Of a DNA stretch of 64,000 bases, positions 19,375-27,298 are shown piece by piece. The position numbers and the translations under genes are program-made. Each line of letters starts with the position of its first letter. Position 1 is the stretch's first letter. Origin of the DNA: Sphingobacterium sp. N143 (GTDB lineage Bacteria > Bacteroidota > Bacteroidia > Sphingobacteriales > Sphingobacteriaceae); NCBI RefSeq assembly GCF_030325625.1, contig NZ_JACAIS010000008.1, positions 1 to 64,000 on the forward strand. The letters run 5' to 3'. A model generated the notes under the pieces. The model ran no database searches. It saw nothing but the letters and a program-made list of their open reading frames with translations, and was not told the DNA's origin.

Positions 19375-21075
19375 ATGAAAAAATCGTTATATATCCTTAT
19401 GGCTCTTTTCCTCATTTTGGGCATACAGAGTTGTAAAAAAGATAAGATCGAAAGCGGGCAGCGATTGCTCATTGATCAGGATTATATGGAGGTAGGCAGT
19501 AGGGCCGATACCTATCAGCTGAATGTCCTGTCAAACGAAATAATCTCAGTAAGTGCCGATATGGACTGGATCAAACTCGATAGTACGATCTATCCCAAAG
19601 GGAAAAATAAGATCAAATTTTCTGTTTCGAAAAACTCCGACGATGAGCGTTCAGCGACCTTGCTGCTCAAGGTGAACGATAATCTATCGCAGGAAATTTT
19701 AATACTACAGGAATCTGGAAAAGTTCCCGTCTTTTATGTTGCTCCTGCGGGCAAAGGTGATGGCAGTTCATGGAGTACTGTTGCCAATCTCGACCTGGCG
19801 CTTGAAAAAGCATCGACAGGTAGTACCATTTATCTGACAGAAGGAACTTATGTTCCTCTCAAGACCATCCGCAACGGCGATGTGAACGAGGAGTCTGATA
19901 AAACGATAGAAATCTCGAAAAATATTCGTTTGATTGGCGGTTATGCTGCCAACGCCAAGCCTGGAGATCAGCCTGACCCAGCACAGTATAAAACTATTTT
20001 TGATGGTAAACTGTCTAGTGGAAAATCGGCCTTTCATACTGTCACTGTGACGGCCACCTTAGATCCTGAGAATAAAGTTTCACTCGAGAACATTACAATT
20101 ATCGGGGGTAACGCGACTGATCGAAGTACCAGTACAACGATCAATAATATCAAGTTCAGCCGTGGCCAAGGTGGAGGGATGTTGATCGCGACCGCCAGAG
20201 TTGCACTTAAAAATGTGGATGTGGTCGAAAATAAAGCTACGGCAGACAAAGGAACTGCAGGCTTTGCCGCAGGTGTGTATGCTTTCTCAGGCGCTCAGAT
20301 AACTATGGAAAATTGTCGTGTGAGCAACAACACCAATAGCAATAATAACGGTGGTGGGCTATGGATTGCCGATGGTTCATTGACCGCCTATGATAGCCAA
20401 TTTAATCACAACAGTGCTAAAGGCACTGCTGGGGGTGTCCATGCCTATCCAAATTCGGATATCACGCTTTATAATTGTGAGGTTATTGGCAATGCAAACA
20501 CCTCGTATGGGGCAGGAGTTTATCTTCGTGAAAGGTCCAAAGGGATTTTTGTAAACTGTCTGTTTGCCAACAACTCAAGCAGCTCACCTAATGGTGGCGG
20601 TGGACTGATGTTGTATGACAACTGTAAAGCAGATGTGATAAGTTCCACTATTACAGGGAATCATGTTGTTGGACCTGGAGGAGGAATATACCGTCGTAGC
20701 AATGTGAACAACTTAACGCTAATCAATTCAATCATATCAGGTAATACACAGGCAGGCAGTTCCACTGATGTGGATGCTTATTCAGATAATACGACCATTC
20801 TACCGTTGATACAGCATTCTGTAGCAAGCAAATCTGTGTATGGTGCTGATGGTACCATCATTCCAAAAATATCCTTTGAGCCTGCGACGATGCTGAATCA
20901 AGCTTATTTACCTGTAGGAAATGACAATCCGGCGATGAGTTATGGCCTAGCATCAACTGAGTTTCTGGAACTAGCTAAAAAATACAATCCTGTATTGGAC
21001 AACCGTATTCAAAATGATATCAACAATAATCCGCGCTCTTCTAACTGGATGGGTGCAAAAGAGGAAATAAGATGA
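19375..21075 (+). CDS. Lipoprotein with BACON-like domain and parallel beta-helix
   Basis: A 566-residue lipoprotein (lipobox near GIQSCKK, residue 20). Residues about 35-115 look like a BACON-type beta-sandwich (VGSRADTYQLNVLSNE, MDWIKLD, SRATLLL-like strands), often a binding or spacer domain in polysaccharide loci. From about 120 the chain shows YVAPAGKGDGSSW and repeated Asn/Gly-rich turns (NNTNSNNNGGGLWI, NGGGGLMLYDN, GPGGGIYRRSN) of a right-handed parallel beta-helix, the fold of many polysaccharide lyases and adhesins. I see no clear catalytic set. It overlaps the next gene by four bases. Confidence 0.85.
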   Translation: MKKSLYILMALFLILGIQSCKKDKIESGQRLLIDQDYMEVGSRADTYQLNVLSNEIISVSADMDWIKLDSTIYPKGKNKIKFSVSKNSDDERSATLLLKVNDNLSQEILILQESGKVPVFYVAPAGKGDGSSWSTVANLDLALEKASTGSTIYLTEGTYVPLKTIRNGDVNEESDKTIEISKNIRLIGGYAANAKPGDQPDPAQYKTIFDGKLSSGKSAFHTVTVTATLDPENKVSLENITIIGGNATDRSTSTTINNIKFSRGQGGGMLIATARVALKNVDVVENKATADKGTAGFAAGVYAFSGAQITMENCRVSNNTNSNNNGGGLWIADGSLTAYDSQFNHNSAKGTAGGVHAYPNSDITLYNCEVIGNANTSYGAGVYLRERSKGIFVNCLFANNSSSSPNGGGGLMLYDNCKADVISSTITGNHVVGPGGGIYRRSNVNNLTLINSIISGNTQAGSSTDVDAYSDNTTILPLIQHSVASKSVYGADGTIIPKISFEPATMLNQAYLPVGNDNPAMSYGLASTEFLELAKKYNPVLDNRIQNDINNNPRSSNWMGAKEEIR

Positions 21076-22220
21076 AAAAGTTAAGCTGTTTATTTATTCT
21101 TTCCTTTCTTTTCTGGGGCAACAGTTGGGCTAATGAGCATAAAAATATCTTGTTGTTGCTGGGCTCTGCAAATCCTGATGTGCTGACACGTCGGGTAAAT
21201 GTTGCTGCCCAGCTATACAGGACACGACCGATGGATGCTATCATTGTTTCTGGCGGATGTGGTGCTCATGGATCCAAGATCTGTGAAGCCTCAGCTATGG
21301 CATTGCAATTGAAGGGAAAAGGTGTGCCAATGCACTTGATCTTCAAGGAAGAAAATTCCAAAACGACTGTACAGAATTATATTTTCAGCAGACGATTGAA
21401 GGATAAAGATGGTCAGCGTATTATCTTGCCAGGAGATACAGTTTATGTGGTTTCGGACCATTGGCACGCGATTTCTGTCGCTGCCCGGCTGGAAAAATAC
21501 GATGGAGTGATAGCAAGGTTTTTTATCGAAGGAACCATCCAACCCAAACCGGAAGATCGCCTTGATTATGCTGCTATATTTAATGGCTATGCGGACAATC
21601 ACCTTTTTACTCTCAAAGGAACCTGGCTAACACCTGAAGCCGTATGGACAAAAAAAGATACTTTATATTATCTTACTCAAGATATTATCTATGCTACAGA
21701 TGTTGCTAATAACACCTATAGCGTTACATCAGTACAGCAGCGATTCCCATTTTTGGAAGGTAGATCGGAGTTTAATCCACCCTTATTTATTGACGATATA
21801 ACCGCATGGTATATCCTGTTCGATGGTCGCTGCCATAAAGTTTCGAAAAAAGATTTTAAGGTATTACAAGATCAGCCCGTAAACGAATGGCTGCTATTGC
21901 CTGATACCTTAAACTGGCGGAATTTTAATACTGGATATATACAGGACAATAAGCTTGTCCTTATGGGAAATGAAAAGATGCTATTGGCAGAGAAGAAGGG
22001 ACAACGATTTCGATATATGCAGGAAACCTCACCGGATCAATATTTTATCAACTGGCCTTATGCCTGGGGTAAGGGCAATGTCAGTGCGGCAAGATTACAA
22101 CCTGAGGCTGATAAAGTCATATTTTATCGGAATATGGAATCCGCAGAATGTGTTATAAATCAGAAAACAATTGGAAAAGCTACTCCATTAAAATTAAAAT
22201 GGATCGGTGAAATAAAGTAA
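21072..22220 (+). CDS. Secreted DUF218 (YdcF/SanA/ElyC-like) protein with extra C-terminal domain
   Basis: A 382-residue protein with a signal peptide (FLFWGNSWAN). Residues about 22-165 are a DUF218 domain: ILLLLGSANPD, the glycine loop IVSGGCGAHGS, the KEENSKTTVQN block and YVVSDHWHAISVAARL. DUF218 proteins in other bacteria act in envelope sugar and peptidoglycan precursor metabolism. The remaining 200 residues are strand-rich with repeated Tyr/Trp and Asp patterns (KKDTLYYLTQDIIYATD, DGRCHKVSKKDFKVL) that loosely resemble DKNYY or propeller repeats; I cannot name them. The start ATG overlaps the previous stop (ATGA). Confidence 0.75.
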   Translation: MKKLSCLFILSFLFWGNSWANEHKNILLLLGSANPDVLTRRVNVAAQLYRTRPMDAIIVSGGCGAHGSKICEASAMALQLKGKGVPMHLIFKEENSKTTVQNYIFSRRLKDKDGQRIILPGDTVYVVSDHWHAISVAARLEKYDGVIARFFIEGTIQPKPEDRLDYAAIFNGYADNHLFTLKGTWLTPEAVWTKKDTLYYLTQDIIYATDVANNTYSVTSVQQRFPFLEGRSEFNPPLFIDDITAWYILFDGRCHKVSKKDFKVLQDQPVNEWLLLPDTLNWRNFNTGYIQDNKLVLMGNEKMLLAEKKGQRFRYMQETSPDQYFINWPYAWGKGNVSAARLQPEADKVIFYRNMESAECVINQKTIGKATPLKLKWIGEIK

Positions 22221-22338
22221 TGATAATTAGTTCGATCTGACAGAATACGGAAATGACGAGGGGATACATGCATGAAATAGATGCAAAATATTCATCTATC
22301 AGATTGAGATAAGTATACGTAAAAATAATTATTCACAA

Positions 22339-23211
22339 ATGAAACGCAATTTTATATATAGTATATTCCTGTTCTTGTTTGTCATTTCATGCAAGAAAAA
22401 TGAAGGGGGTACCCAGCTACCCTATGATTACAGCATCAGTCATGATGAAGATCTCGCTGAGCTCATTGGTACGACAAACTGGAATACCAAGAATGTTGCA
22501 GATGGCATTGTCTGGAAATACTATCAATTTCCCCGTATATTTGAATCCAAGCAATATGTCAATGTATTCGAGATTGATCTGAAGAAAGGTTTGAAGATTG
22601 AGATTCCCTATGTGAAGACGGGATTTCTGAAGACGAGCGAGGCGGCCACGGCACAAAATGCCTCAGTGGCGTTCAATGGAAGCTATTTCAATACCAGTAC
22701 CGGAGGATCTACTGTGTTTTTTAGATATGATGGTCAGATAGTTAACCAAACGGTGAATGGTTTTAATAGTTACCGCGAGAATGGCGCATTTACCTTTACA
22801 GGACAAACCTATCAGATTGTTCCCAAACCCGTTGCTGGTTGGAACAATTTGAGTTCCACAGCTGCACTGGCCGGTGGACCTCTGTTGATACAAGATGGCA
22901 AGGTGTTGGAACAACTGAATGTGGATTTCAATAATAGTCGACACCCTCGTACTGCTGTGGGCCTTACCAAAGACAATAAGCTCATTGTGGCCGTTATTGA
23001 TGGCCGTTCATCCCAATCACAGGGGGTGACGATACCTCAGCTAGGAGAGATTATGGCAGCTTTGGGCTGTACTTCGGCATTAAATTTTGATGGTGGCGGT
23101 TCATCCACAGCTTGGGTGCGAGGTGAAGGTATTGTCAACTATCCGTCAGACAATGGAAAATTTGACCACGAAGGCGAACGGGCTGTCGCAACGGTATTTA
23201 CTGTAAAATAA
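22339..23211 (+). CDS. Phosphodiester glycosidase (NAGPA-type) lipoprotein
   Basis: A 290-residue lipoprotein (lipobox FVISCKK). The body matches the NAGPA domain, named for the human enzyme that removes GlcNAc from mannose-6-phosphodiesters; bacterial members cleave sugar-phosphate phosphodiesters. Diagnostic parts are AFNGSYFNTSTG, LAGGPLLIQDGK, RHPRTAVGLTKDNK, VVIDGRSSQSQG-like, and the C-terminal NFDGGGSSTAWV. It follows the DUF218 gene after 118 bp, so it may be in the operon or have its own promoter. It is the only likely glycosidic enzyme in the locus and thus the best clue to the substrate. Confidence 0.88.
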   Translation: MKRNFIYSIFLFLFVISCKKNEGGTQLPYDYSISHDEDLAELIGTTNWNTKNVADGIVWKYYQFPRIFESKQYVNVFEIDLKKGLKIEIPYVKTGFLKTSEAATAQNASVAFNGSYFNTSTGGSTVFFRYDGQIVNQTVNGFNSYRENGAFTFTGQTYQIVPKPVAGWNNLSSTAALAGGPLLIQDGKVLEQLNVDFNNSRHPRTAVGLTKDNKLIVAVIDGRSSQSQGVTIPQLGEIMAALGCTSALNFDGGGSSTAWVRGEGIVNYPSDNGKFDHEGERAVATVFTVK

Positions 23212-23237
23212 GAGCTATAGTACCGGTTGATAATTTA

Positions 23238-23263
23238 AACAGTCATCTATTGAGATGACTGTT
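23238..23263. terminator. Hairpin terminator between convergent genes
   Basis: Eleven-base perfect arms (AACAGTCATCT and its complement) around the loop ATTG. It closes the SusCD operon and may also serve the convergent gene ending at 23321. The T-tract is weak. Confidence 0.65.
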
Positions 23264-23320
23264 ATTACAAAAGGTTTTATTCCGTATTGGATGATTTGTG
23301 TGGATAAATGAGAGATAATT

Positions 23321-23923
23321 TTACTCAATTATAGTCAGCTTGGTTAGAACCTCAAAATTCGAAATATAATAATCCTCATCAAAAAATAAACCATTGATAT
23401 AACGTTGAATCGGATAGAAAAGATCTGCAGGAGCTTTCTTGTAGAATGTTTTGAAGTCATTGGGTATAGAGTAAAGCTGGGTGAACTTTCCTTTGCCCAA
23501 GTTGATGGCGCCTATTCTCTTCAGATAAGCTGTGATACAATGTGTATTGGAGCTGGAAAATTCCCTGTCTGTCTCCAAGAAGTAATCTCGGATATAAAAA
23601 TTGCGGATATCCTTCAGTTTGATGGCTGAAGCCGGTGCCGGTTTTATTCTTTTCGAATAAGAGACTTCAATCAATGTGCAGCTGGCTTTTGTTACATTGG
23701 AGACATCAATAAAGTAGCCATCATCAACGCGAAGATGTGTGCTGTCCCGATAAATTCCTAGGATCATTTCATTGAGTTCCCTGTCTGAGTAGTCTTGTAT
23801 ATTGGTAGACCGTCCAAACTTTTCAAACTCAAGGCTGTTCTCTTTCCAATGCTTTCTTACCCTGTTTAGCTCATATTGTTGAAAAGTCTTAATTTTTTCC
23901 ATATTCATTATACTGTCTATCAT
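23321..23923 (-). CDS. Unknown cytosolic protein
   Basis: A 200-residue protein that I do not recognise. There is no signal peptide or membrane segment. The N-terminal third is helical and charged (ATG choices at 23923 and 23905), the rest mixes strands and helices, with no metal or nucleotide motif. It stands alone, converging on the SusCD operon; 240 bp separate its start from the divergent peptidase gene. The reading frame has normal codon use and no overlap with a better frame, so I treat it as real. Confidence 0.6.
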   Translation of the reverse strand: MIDSIMNMEKIKTFQQYELNRVRKHWKENSLEFEKFGRSTNIQDYSDRELNEMILGIYRDSTHLRVDDGYFIDVSNVTKASCTLIEVSYSKRIKPAPASAIKLKDIRNFYIRDYFLETDREFSSSNTHCITAYLKRIGAINLGKGKFTQLYSIPNDFKTFYKKAPADLFYPIQRYINGLFFDEDYYISNFEVLTKLTIIE

Positions 23924-24166
23924 TTACCCGATATCCCGAAGATAATTCTAAAAACGCTATTTTGGTACTTCCATTGTGGATGAATGACAATTTGAATCGA
24001 ATCTAATTTAAAGGAAGCCTTAATTCAGTATTAAATACTGGTACCTCAAGGGCTGTAGCGAACGATTGTTCGTTGATTATGATAGGATCATCTTTGTATC
24101 AATTTCAGGAATATCCTATTCAACTTTGAACAAGTTTATCGTAAATTAGGATTTTAAATTCATCTT

Positions 24167-25882
24167 ATGAAACAGCTTCCAATGCTATTCTTTTTGTTAG
24201 CCTTCAGCATAGGTTACGCACAGCAACTGACCCCTTACGAACGGGGGAATGGCAATCAGACTACTACTTTTGATCAGATGCGTGCCTTTTATAATGGCTT
24301 GTCACAGCAATATCCATCGATCAGCTATGAAACAAAGGGGACGGACGATAACAATGCGCCGATCGATGTTGTAATTTTCAATCCATCAGAACAACCGTTA
24401 GAGAAATCTAGAAAGGATAAATCCGTTTTATTTATCAATAATGGGATTCACCCAGGGGAACCTGATGGAATAGATGCGACTATGATGCTGATGCGGGATT
24501 TGGCTATAGGGAAGATAAAATCACCAAAAAATGTCATTGTTGCTGCCATTGCCAGTTATAACATAAGTGGTATGCTCAACAGAGCCAGTTTTTCAAGGGC
24601 CAATCAGAATGGACCAGAGGAGTATGGTTTTCGCGGAAATGCCAGAAACTACGATCTAAACAGGGACTTTATCAAAACAGATAGTAAAAATTCACGGAGT
24701 TTCCAACAGATCTTTCAATGGATAAAACCGGATGTTTTTATTGATAATCATGTGAGCAATGGAGCTGATTATCAATACACATTTACCTACATTTCGACCA
24801 ATAAGGAACGTCTGGGTAAAGTCCTCGGAAATTATTTTAATAGTGAAATGCAAAAAGTACTATTAAAAGAACTGAAGGAAAGTGGATTCATTTCTGTCCC
24901 TTATGTGAATATTCACAACGATGTACCCGATATTGGTTTTCCCGTTTTTATGGATTCACCGAGATATGCGACAGGTTACGCTTCATTGTTCAATGTCATT
25001 GGAACCGTAGTTGAGACACATATGTTGAAATCATATCCAGATCGTGTCAGAGCAACTTATCATTACATGCTCAATAACCTTCATTATATCGATCAAAATT
25101 ATCAGGTAATCCAACAGAAAAGAGCAGAAAACATGGCTCAGTACAAGGTCGGAAATACCTATTCCATTGGATGGGAGCTAGACTCCTCTAAATATGAAAA
25201 ACTTGATTTCAAGGGTTTTGAAGCAAAATACAAAGCCAGTGATGTGTCCTCAAAAGATCGGTTATGGTATGATCGAAATGCTAAATTTTCAAAGCAGGTC
25301 AAATTGTATGACACCTATGCACCAACGAAAAAAATCACCATTCCAACCTATTATGTGGTTCCACAATCCGAATGGAAGGTGATTGATCTGTTGCAGATCA
25401 ATCAGATCGAAATGATTCCCCTAAAGCAAGATTCTCTAATTGCCGTGGAGCAATATCGGATTAAAGATTTCAAGACAGTGACCAGGCCTTATGAAGGGCA
25501 TTATCTACATTACGATACAGAAGTGTTCCGGGAAACTAAATATGTACAGTTTAGGGCCGGTGATTTTTTGGTACCATTGGATCAAGCTGGAGTGAAGTTT
25601 CTGTTGGAGACTCTGGAGCCAGAAGCCATTGACTCTTATTTTAACTGGAATTTCTTTGATGCGATCTTGGGTCAGAAAGAATACTATTCAGCTTATGTTT
25701 TCGAAGATACTGCAGCCAAGCTTTTAAAAGACAACAAAGCTCTAAAAGCGGCCTTTGATAAGGAGAAGGCAAACAACCCTGCGTTTGCAGATGATGGGAG
25801 AGCACAGTTGGATTGGGTATACAAACACTCGGACTACTATGAAAAGTCTCATCTGCTTTATCCTATATTTAGAGTCAACTGA
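24167..25882 (+). CDS. Secreted M14-family zinc carboxypeptidase
   Basis: A 571-residue exported metallopeptidase. A signal peptide (LAFSIGYAQQ) leads into the M14 catalytic domain. The zinc ligands are visible as His and Glu in NGIHPGEPDG (about residues 101-107) and His in FIDNHVSNGADYQ (about 190); a candidate catalytic Glu is in GTVVETHML (about 285). The region after about 330 is an extra C-terminal part without clear homology. M14 enzymes remove C-terminal residues or trim peptidoglycan-type peptides. It is monocistronic. Confidence 0.87.
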   Translation: MKQLPMLFFLLAFSIGYAQQLTPYERGNGNQTTTFDQMRAFYNGLSQQYPSISYETKGTDDNNAPIDVVIFNPSEQPLEKSRKDKSVLFINNGIHPGEPDGIDATMMLMRDLAIGKIKSPKNVIVAAIASYNISGMLNRASFSRANQNGPEEYGFRGNARNYDLNRDFIKTDSKNSRSFQQIFQWIKPDVFIDNHVSNGADYQYTFTYISTNKERLGKVLGNYFNSEMQKVLLKELKESGFISVPYVNIHNDVPDIGFPVFMDSPRYATGYASLFNVIGTVVETHMLKSYPDRVRATYHYMLNNLHYIDQNYQVIQQKRAENMAQYKVGNTYSIGWELDSSKYEKLDFKGFEAKYKASDVSSKDRLWYDRNAKFSKQVKLYDTYAPTKKITIPTYYVVPQSEWKVIDLLQINQIEMIPLKQDSLIAVEQYRIKDFKTVTRPYEGHYLHYDTEVFRETKYVQFRAGDFLVPLDQAGVKFLLETLEPEAIDSYFNWNFFDAILGQKEYYSAYVFEDTAAKLLKDNKALKAAFDKEKANNPAFADDGRAQLDWVYKHSDYYEKSHLLYPIFRVN

Positions 25883-25981
25883 TATTACTATTGTGATTGC
25901 CTGATCGATATGATTTATGATTGAAGCCATAGGATAAAGCCGTAAAAATTAGTATCTTTAATAGACTTGAAGCGCGCAATT

Positions 25982-26866
25982 ATGATATCCAATACATTAG
26001 CAAATAGAGCCCTGAGACAGGTTGACATCCTCAAAGTGGAAGATCAGGACCAACAGCAAGCTATGGACAGCATTTCCGTCGAGGAACCCTTGGAAATCAG
26101 ATTAGGGACGAGGGTCAATGGTATCTCCGAAATAAATAATATAGCTGTTACCATGCGTACGCCTGGCAATGATGCTGAACTGGCAACCGGATTTCTGTTT
26201 ACCGAAGGTCTGATCAGAGCATCGGAGCAGGTGCGGAGTGCCCAGCATGTTGAAGCAGCCTGTGTCCGGAATAATGAAAATGTTATCCTCGTACAGCTCG
26301 CTGATGAGGTTGTAGCTCAAATAGTTAGCCTTGACCGTAATTTTTATACGACCTCCAGCTGTGGTGTCTGTGGCAAAAGTTCCATCGCTGCGATCAAAAC
26401 GGTAAGCATTTTTCAGGGAGCTCCTGACGGTAACAACAAGGTAGCCTTGGAGGTCCTGTACCAATTGCCGGCAAAGCTTCAGACCGCGCAACGTGATTTT
26501 TCAGCAACGGGGGGCATCCACGCGGCGGGGATCTTTGACCTACAGGGCGTGCTGCTCGCTCTACGTGAGGATGTGGGCCGTCATAATGCACTGGACAAGC
26601 TGATTGGGTATGCACTATCGGCAGATATGCTGCCCCTGGGGCAGCATATCCTGCTGCTGAGTGGTCGTGCTAGCTTTGAATTGATACAGAAAGCAGCAAT
26701 GGCGGGGATACAGATTATTGCCGCAATAGGGGCCCCCTCGAGTCTGGCCATCGACCTGGCGAAGGAGTTTGATATCACCCTATTCGGTTTTGTACGTAAT
26801 TATCGTCTCAATATCTACCATCAGGGACGAATCAATATCATAGGACTAAAAGCAAATAAGGAATAA
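25982..26866 (+). CDS. fdhD: FdhD, sulfurtransferase for formate dehydrogenase-type Mo enzymes
   Basis: A 294-residue FdhD. FdhD carries sulfur from a cysteine desulfurase to the bis-MGD cofactor of formate dehydrogenases. The signature is the CxxC loop in TTSSCGVCGKSS (about residue 125), with ATGFLFTEGLI upstream and the REDVGRHNALDKLIG and LLSGRASFELIQKAAMAGI blocks downstream. I prefer ATG 25982 over an in-frame TTG at 25967. It heads a + strand group with a small gene and the YdeP-type oxidoreductase, its probable client. Confidence 0.95.
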   Translation: MISNTLANRALRQVDILKVEDQDQQQAMDSISVEEPLEIRLGTRVNGISEINNIAVTMRTPGNDAELATGFLFTEGLIRASEQVRSAQHVEAACVRNNENVILVQLADEVVAQIVSLDRNFYTTSSCGVCGKSSIAAIKTVSIFQGAPDGNNKVALEVLYQLPAKLQTAQRDFSATGGIHAAGIFDLQGVLLALREDVGRHNALDKLIGYALSADMLPLGQHILLLSGRASFELIQKAAMAGIQIIAAIGAPSSLAIDLAKEFDITLFGFVRNYRLNIYHQGRINIIGLKANKE

Positions 26867-26904
26867 GCTTGGGATGGTTAATACAATTTAAACAATAGAA
26901 TACG

Positions 26905-27255
26905 ATGAAAATAAGGATCAAAGATAATTCTGTGCGGCTCCGTCTGACAAAGTCTGAGATTGATAAACTGGGTGCTGCTGGAAAAGTGACCGGCAGGACT
27001 GAGTTTACCCATCAACCTTTTATATATGAGATCGCGCAAACAGACAATGCTGCACTCGTTGCTTCTTTCATGGATAACAAAATCGTGATCGGAATATCGG
27101 CAACGATGATCCAGGAGTTGGTCCACACCGATCGGATAGGATTTGAAGGAATGTCTGGACAGGTCAGCCTGTTGGTGGAGAAAGATTTTGCCTGTATCGA
27201 CAATACAGTGGAGGACCAAAGTGACAATTACCCTAATCCCAACCTCAGCTGTTAG
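26905..27255 (+). CDS. Small conserved-looking protein between fdhD and the Mo oxidoreductase
   Basis: A 116-residue cytosolic protein without known motifs. It has a compact strand-rich start (MKIRIKDNSVRLRLTKSEID) and ends with an acidic, Asn/Pro-rich and Cys-tipped tail (VEDQSDNYPNPNLSC). It may belong to the DUF7009 family, which I recall near fdhD in Bacteroidota; that name is uncertain. It lies 38 bp after fdhD and 43 bp before the oxidoreductase, so a role in cofactor insertion or enzyme maturation is a reasonable inference. Confidence 0.75.
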   Translation: MKIRIKDNSVRLRLTKSEIDKLGAAGKVTGRTEFTHQPFIYEIAQTDNAALVASFMDNKIVIGISATMIQELVHTDRIGFEGMSGQVSLLVEKDFACIDNTVEDQSDNYPNPNLSC

Positions 27256-27298
27256 CATATTGCCGAAAACGAGTGAGCTACTTCAAAAACCATAGGTT

